Source of the DNA: Girardinichthys multiradiatus
Taxonomy: Eukaryota > Chordata > Actinopteri > Cyprinodontiformes > Goodeidae
Length of the DNA: 64,000 bases
Reading direction: 5' to 3'
Assembly: GCF_021462225.1 (NCBI RefSeq)
Contig: NC_061796.1
Span: 47,267,391 to 47,331,390, forward strand
Shown here piece by piece: positions 62,728-64,000 of this stretch (position 1 is the first letter of the stretch; each line of letters begins with the position of its first letter). A program made the position numbers and the translations under genes. The notes under the pieces were generated by a model that saw nothing but the letters and a program-made list of their open reading frames with translations, did no database searches and was not told the origin of the DNA.

Positions 62728-64000
62728 GTGAGGATGGCCGCCCTGCAGGCCTTCCAGGGCTTTTCCACTCTCTACAACACAGGTAGTTTTGTTTCAATAA
62801 GAAATCGTTTTAAAATGATGTCAGATGATCCAAACTTCTTTGGTTCATTTACAGCGAACTGGTTTTTTTCAGAACATGTGACCCATACTGAGATAAGGTG
62901 GAAACAGCAACTTGTGGAGTTTAGTTGGAGACTCGGGATAATCCTGTCAGGGTCTGACGGACTGACTCTGCTGTTGGGTCGTCAAGATGTTAAAGTTCAA
63001 CCTCCACCGATTCCACAACAAATACTCGACCCCATGTTGGAGACCGCGGCAACATGTTCTGAAGGCACCGGTTCTTTCTAGTTAGGAGCAAAACAATATG
63101 ACAATACTTTCACTTCCTTAATTAGGACAAAACCCATAAGGGGAAATTCAGCCCTCGATTAGGAAAAATATATCATTTAAAAGCATCACTTCCCTGTTTG
63201 GTAAAACAGACAAGATAACATTTAAAATAAGTATTAATATCCTTTATTTCCCTTTGATTCAGTTGTGTTATTATTTAATTTTGTTTTATTAGAATAAAAT
63301 AAAATACTTAATTTACTACTGAGGGACAAATAAAGAATCATTCTGCGCTAAAATGAATTGTGTTTCACAACAAACATGGATCTGATTCATACAAACATAT
63401 TTACAGTGTAAACCAGGTTCTGGTCCATGCAGATGTATTCAGCTGCGGACCTGTTCTGGTCATTTAGCAGAACTGGCTGCTGCTGAGGATGAGGGGGTGT
63501 GTGGTGTGGGGCAGAACCGCGTCTCGACGGCGGCGCTCAGACGGACAGAACCCATTTAGTTTTCCCCTGTCAGTCCTCCTCACTGGGAAGGTTCCTCTGA
63601 ACGGCGCTTTTGTGTTTGCTTGGATTGAAATATGAATCATTTTGACAACCCCAGTCCGCAGTAGGTTTAGCGTTACCATGGGAACCGGCAGTTCAAACTA
63701 TCAGCTGCACTGTTTGGCCTCCTGCATGCAAACACAAGATCTTAGACTCATGAGTGAACGTCTCGCTGTCCTGCCTGAAAATATTAGCAGCATCTTTGAT
63801 TTCAGTTTTCTGATCATCTGGCAGAACCCTGATTGGGTTAAATCAGATGTTCTGGAACCGGAGGGACATGGAAACCTTCCTCCAGCAGCAGCCGCCTAAA
63901 ACACAGAAACAATTCACTTAGATTTGATTCTGTAAAGAAGACTGTACTGTAAAATGAATCTAACTGTTCGTTTTTATTGGTACTTATTTCTCTGAAGTTT
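62728..64000 (+). other. syt11 intron 2 (right edge), nothing recognised
   Basis: Begins with the donor GTGAGG. No exon resembling the expected C2B start (K-C-I-S-R-G-E-L-Q-V) is seen up to the end of the window. Short frames at 63464-63679 and 63642-63899 have no supported identity. Confidence 0.6.

Noticed and set aside
62728..63081. Continuation of the synaptotagmin reading frame past 62727 to a stop at 63081
   Set aside because: The family's exon 2 ends at KRNMQ/KRNIQ and a donor GTGAGG follows exactly there; the next residues have no C2B similarity, so this is intron.
1..64000. CRISPR arrays, bacterial operons, rRNA genes and functional tRNA genes
   Set aside because: The tandem arrays lack CRISPR spacer structure and the genes are intron-containing vertebrate genes. 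tRNA-like box A/B motifs occur only inside SINEs, and no cloverleaf-complete tRNA was found.

Overview
This is vertebrate nuclear DNA, almost certainly from a teleost fish. The genes have GT-AG introns, and the proteins match vertebrate families (metaxin-1, synaptotagmin-11, a Siglec/CD22-like receptor). The filler is typical teleost mobile DNA: Tc1/mariner elements with TA target duplications, L2-like and other LINEs, tRNA-derived SINEs, hAT-type non-autonomous elements and microsatellites. The species cannot be named from the sequence alone.

Layout. 1-3.4 kb: no gene recognised; a GT-rich block and a LINE relic. 3.42-3.50 kb (minus): a signal-peptide first exon under a CpG-rich promoter, with the rest of its gene off the left edge. 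4.8-10.0 kb: a DD36E mariner/Tc1 element, an AT-rich degenerate stretch, LINE scraps and a full-length Tc1 element with 200-bp inverted repeats whose transposase carries a frameshift. 10.9-24.0 kb (minus): complete mtx1, eight exons and 325 codons; its introns carry an AAT-repeat array, a hAT MITE, Tc1 relics and a second copy of the 200-bp-TIR Tc1 with an intact transposase ORF. 24.1-34.0 kb: intergenic DNA with an L2-like LINE broken by a SINE, a Tc1 relic and a 5'-truncated LINE with a clean target duplication. 35.0-44.0 kb (minus): a six-exon Siglec/CD22-like immune receptor with an antisense L2-type LINE in intron 1 and a Tc1 relic in intron 3. 44-57 kb: repeats, a complete Tc1-type MITE and some unrecognised possible exons. 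57.0-64.0 kb (plus): exons 1 and 2 of syt11 (membrane anchor and C2A), with C2B beyond the right edge.

mtx1 (mitochondrial outer membrane protein import) and syt11 (membrane trafficking) both lie in the human 1q22 neighbourhood, so the window looks like a teleost version of that block with a fish Siglec-like receptor between them. The three genes do not form a pathway.

I found no new enzymatic or defence system. The best observations are the two near-identical Tc1 copies, one of which sits in a repeat that has an unoccupied relative in the window; a DD36E transposase whose last 14 codons are cut off by one nonsense codon; LINE and SINE insertions with exact target duplications; an unusual hydrophobic tail on the Siglec-like receptor; and a NAGNAG acceptor in mtx1.
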